DNA from: Nocardia vaccinii NBRC 15922
GTDB taxonomy: Bacteria; Actinomycetota; Actinomycetes; Mycobacteriales; Mycobacteriaceae
Assembly: GCF_001613305.1 (NCBI RefSeq)
Contig: NZ_BDCC01000007.1
Span: forward strand, 62,001-126,000
DNA length: 64,000 bases
Direction of reading: 5' to 3'
Position numbers and translations under genes: made by a program. The notes beneath the pieces are model-generated. The model was given only the letters and a program-made list of their open reading frames with translations, ran no database searches and was not told where the DNA came from. This document shows positions 62,274 through 64,000 of this stretch, one piece after another (the first letter of the stretch is position 1; the number at the start of each line of letters is the position of its first letter).

Positions 62274-62577
62274 CAGGTGGGTCCGAGGCGCCCGCCAACT
62301 TTGACGTGCGGAGAGGCCTAAGCCTCTCGAATGTCGGTGCTGCCGCATAGGTTTGACCGCCTTGGATGAAACAAGTCCTCGAGATGTGACGATTGAGATC
62401 TGGTACCGCTGACGCGCGGATCAATCCAGGTCTCGCGGGGTTGGCGGTGATTAACAGGAAGTCTGTGCGGGAGAAGAGTATTCGGCACTCGCTCTGCTTC
62501 GGCCAGAGCGTTGCGTGCATGGTGTAGGAGGACAGCCGCGTGTTCGGATTCGACGTCTGCCAGTTCGAGGATGCCCA
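62274..62577. other. Intergenic region before the GHKL ATPase
   Basis: About 300 bases. No gene is supported. It probably carries the promoter of the ATPase gene; no repeat or operator stands out. Confidence 0.45.
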
Positions 62578-64000
62578 GTGGTAGCCGACACCGATGTCGT
62601 CGACATCATCCGGCTTGAGCCCGATGCTGGCCTGGTGAAGAGCCTTGGCGCCCACCACACTTTCGAGTCGGCGATCGCCGACCTCGTTGACAACTGTTTG
62701 GATGCAGAAGCTACCCGGATCTCGATCCGGCTGCTTACCAAGGACGACCGGCTTGTCCAGGTCGAGGTGGTCGACAACGGCAAAGGAATGGACGGTGCTG
62801 CCGCCGACAAGGCCATGACCCTCGGTCTGCAGCGGGAGTACAGCGATAACGACTTGGGACACTTCGGCGTAGGCCTCAAGGCCGCGTCCTTCAGCCGCAG
62901 TGATGTGCTGACTGTGTGGTCGAGCAAGCGCGGCGCCGTTCCCGTCGGACGACGGATTCGTAAGGCGGACTTCTCTAAGGATTTTTCGTGCGAGCGTCTG
63001 TCGGAGGAGGCAGCGACACTCGCACAGGAGAAGCGCAGTCTGACCATCGACTACCTGTGGGGGACGACAATCGTCTGGTCCGGGCTCCGCAGCACATACC
63101 GCGGAGCCAACGTCGAGGAAGCCCGTGCCTGGATGGCCGAGACCGAACGGAAGCTTCGCTCGCACCTCGGCGTCACGTTCCACAGGCTCATCGAGAAGAA
63201 CCTCCTCGAGATCGACATCGTGGTCGATGAACTCGAGTACGCGAACGAGGCCATCGGCACACCGGTCAAGGCCATCGACCCGTTCGGGTATCCCAGCTCG
63301 GGGCGCCCCGGGTACCCCAAGCTCATCGTGGCCAGCGCCGGCGATCACCGCGTCGCGCTTCGGTGTCATATCTGGCCGGTCAAGACCGATATTCCGGGCT
63401 TCCGTATCCAGGGCACTTCAGGCGAAAAGTTCCAGGGCTTCTACATCTACAGAAGAGATCGGTTGCTTCAGGTGGGTGGCTGGTCGGACGTGGCAAACCA
63501 ATCACGCCAGCGCCAACTGGCACGGGTCGTCATCGATGACGCGTCAGCGATCGGCGGCCTGCTGACGATGAACCCAGAGAAAGCGGGCCTGCGCTTCGAG
63601 CCACGGTTCCGAGATGCGTTGGGACGAGCCGAAGCAACGGACGGTACGACGTTCGATCAGTTCCTTGCCGATGCCGAGGACACCTACAAGACCGGCAACA
63701 AGAGGGTGAGCAAGCGTCAGCCAGTCATTACCCCGGGCCGAGGCTTTGCGCCGGCGGTTCGTAAGCAGGTAATGATCGAGCTGGGTGTGAAAAAGTTTGA
63801 ACGCCTGGATGTCCGCTGGACCCGCATGGCCGAGGGACAGTTGTTCGACATCGACTTCAACGACAGCACGCTGTTGCTGAACCAGCACTACCGCTCTCTC
63901 TTCGCTCCGGGTGGGGGCAGCCTGAACGATGCCCCCGTCCTCAAGGCGTTGATTTTCCTACTCACCCATCAGATATTCGAGGGTTCCTACCTCGGTGCGA
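62578..64000 (+). CDS. GHKL (Hsp90/MORC-like) ATPase, 3' end outside window
   Basis: 474 codons are visible from GTG 62578, with no stop before the window end. The Bergerat ATP fold is complete: N-box ESAIADLVDNCLDAEA (N39), G1 motif EVVDNGKGMD (66-71), and G2 motif GHFGVGLKAASF (94-105), as in HATPase_c_3 proteins. The S5-like and later domains follow (QGFYIYRRDRLLQVGGW is typical of this group). Prokaryotic MORC-like ATPases often occur in restriction/defence operons with Z1, PD-(D/E)xK, AIPR, methylase or Vsr genes. Those would lie beyond the window if present. Confidence 0.85.
   Translation, partial: MVADTDVVDIIRLEPDAGLVKSLGAHHTFESAIADLVDNCLDAEATRISIRLLTKDDRLVQVEVVDNGKGMDGAAADKAMTLGLQREYSDNDLGHFGVGLKAASFSRSDVLTVWSSKRGAVPVGRRIRKADFSKDFSCERLSEEAATLAQEKRSLTIDYLWGTTIVWSGLRSTYRGANVEEARAWMAETERKLRSHLGVTFHRLIEKNLLEIDIVVDELEYANEAIGTPVKAIDPFGYPSSGRPGYPKLIVASAGDHRVALRCHIWPVKTDIPGFRIQGTSGEKFQGFYIYRRDRLLQVGGWSDVANQSRQRQLARVVIDDASAIGGLLTMNPEKAGLRFEPRFRDALGRAEATDGTTFDQFLADAEDTYKTGNKRVSKRQPVITPGRGFAPAVRKQVMIELGVKKFERLDVRWTRMAEGQLFDIDFNDSTLLLNQHYRSLFAPGGGSLNDAPVLKALIFLLTHQIFEGSYLGA

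Noticed and set aside
62218-63369. 383-codon open frame on the minus strand
   Set aside because: It lies opposite the GHKL ATPase, whose three motifs are unmistakable; the minus frame shows no family and reflects high GC.

Overview
The window is high-GC actinobacterial DNA, most likely from Nocardia or a close relative. Supporting signs are GTG starts, long chains of ATGA/GTGA stop-start overlaps, a secreted cutinase-type hydrolase, an EspR-like regulator, and an actinobacterial conjugation cluster. No rRNA, tRNA or CRISPR array was found.

Layout. (1) 1-9.6 kb is ordinary accessory chromosome: a 5'-truncated SDR, a CPT-like P-loop protein, a methyltransferase, a GNAT, several unknowns, a MerR/cupin pair and a frameshifted tyrosine recombinase. 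(2) 9.8-14.4 kb is one 1521-aa protein: a Cap4/DUF4297-like nuclease, a STAND-type P-loop NTPase and C-terminal HEAT-like repeats, the layout of Avs-type antiphage proteins. (3) 14.7-16.1 kb is an IS110-family element whose upstream noncoding part folds into hairpins that look like a bridge RNA. (4) 16.2-21.1 kb holds a PAS-like protein, a cytochrome P450 stub, and a control module of an ImmA/IrrE-like metallopeptidase, an EspR-like regulator, an XRE regulator and a divergent 34-aa peptide. (5) 21.3-25.7 kb holds the cutinase, an MFS exporter with an N-terminal ABM-like domain, and a TesB thioesterase. (6) 25.7-41.4 kb is a nearly uninterrupted type IV secretion/conjugation operon: secreted and lipid-anchored proteins, a transglycosylase/NlpC-P60 hydrolase, two tandem VirB2/TrbC-like proteins, a VirB6-like protein, an SCO6880-like protein, a VirB4-like ATPase, a VirD4-like coupling protein and a DUF4913 protein. 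(7) 41.76-44.84 kb is an IS3 element with an IS4-type element nested in its orfA. A 2.6-kb gene-poor tract follows. (8) 47.5-52.05 kb is a mobilisation module on the minus strand: a candidate oriT made of three inverted repeats, a MobC-like protein, a relaxase and an 827-aa repeat-containing partner.

(9) 52.3-64 kb looks like a defence island next to the oriT. It holds an HNH nuclease and a PD-(D/E)xK nuclease that share an N-terminal zinc-ribbon module, a 744-aa protein joining a methylase-like region, a specificity-like domain and a HEPN motif, a decayed phage head-tail module, and a GHKL (Hsp90/MORC-like) ATPase cut by the window end.

Taken together this is a conjugative element, or several layered ones, carrying its transfer machinery and a defence load. 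No att sites were located, so whether it is an ICE or a plasmid is unresolved. Several genes carry single frameshifts (recombinase, P450 stub, IS4 transposase, phage genes). These may be real decay or sequencing indels.
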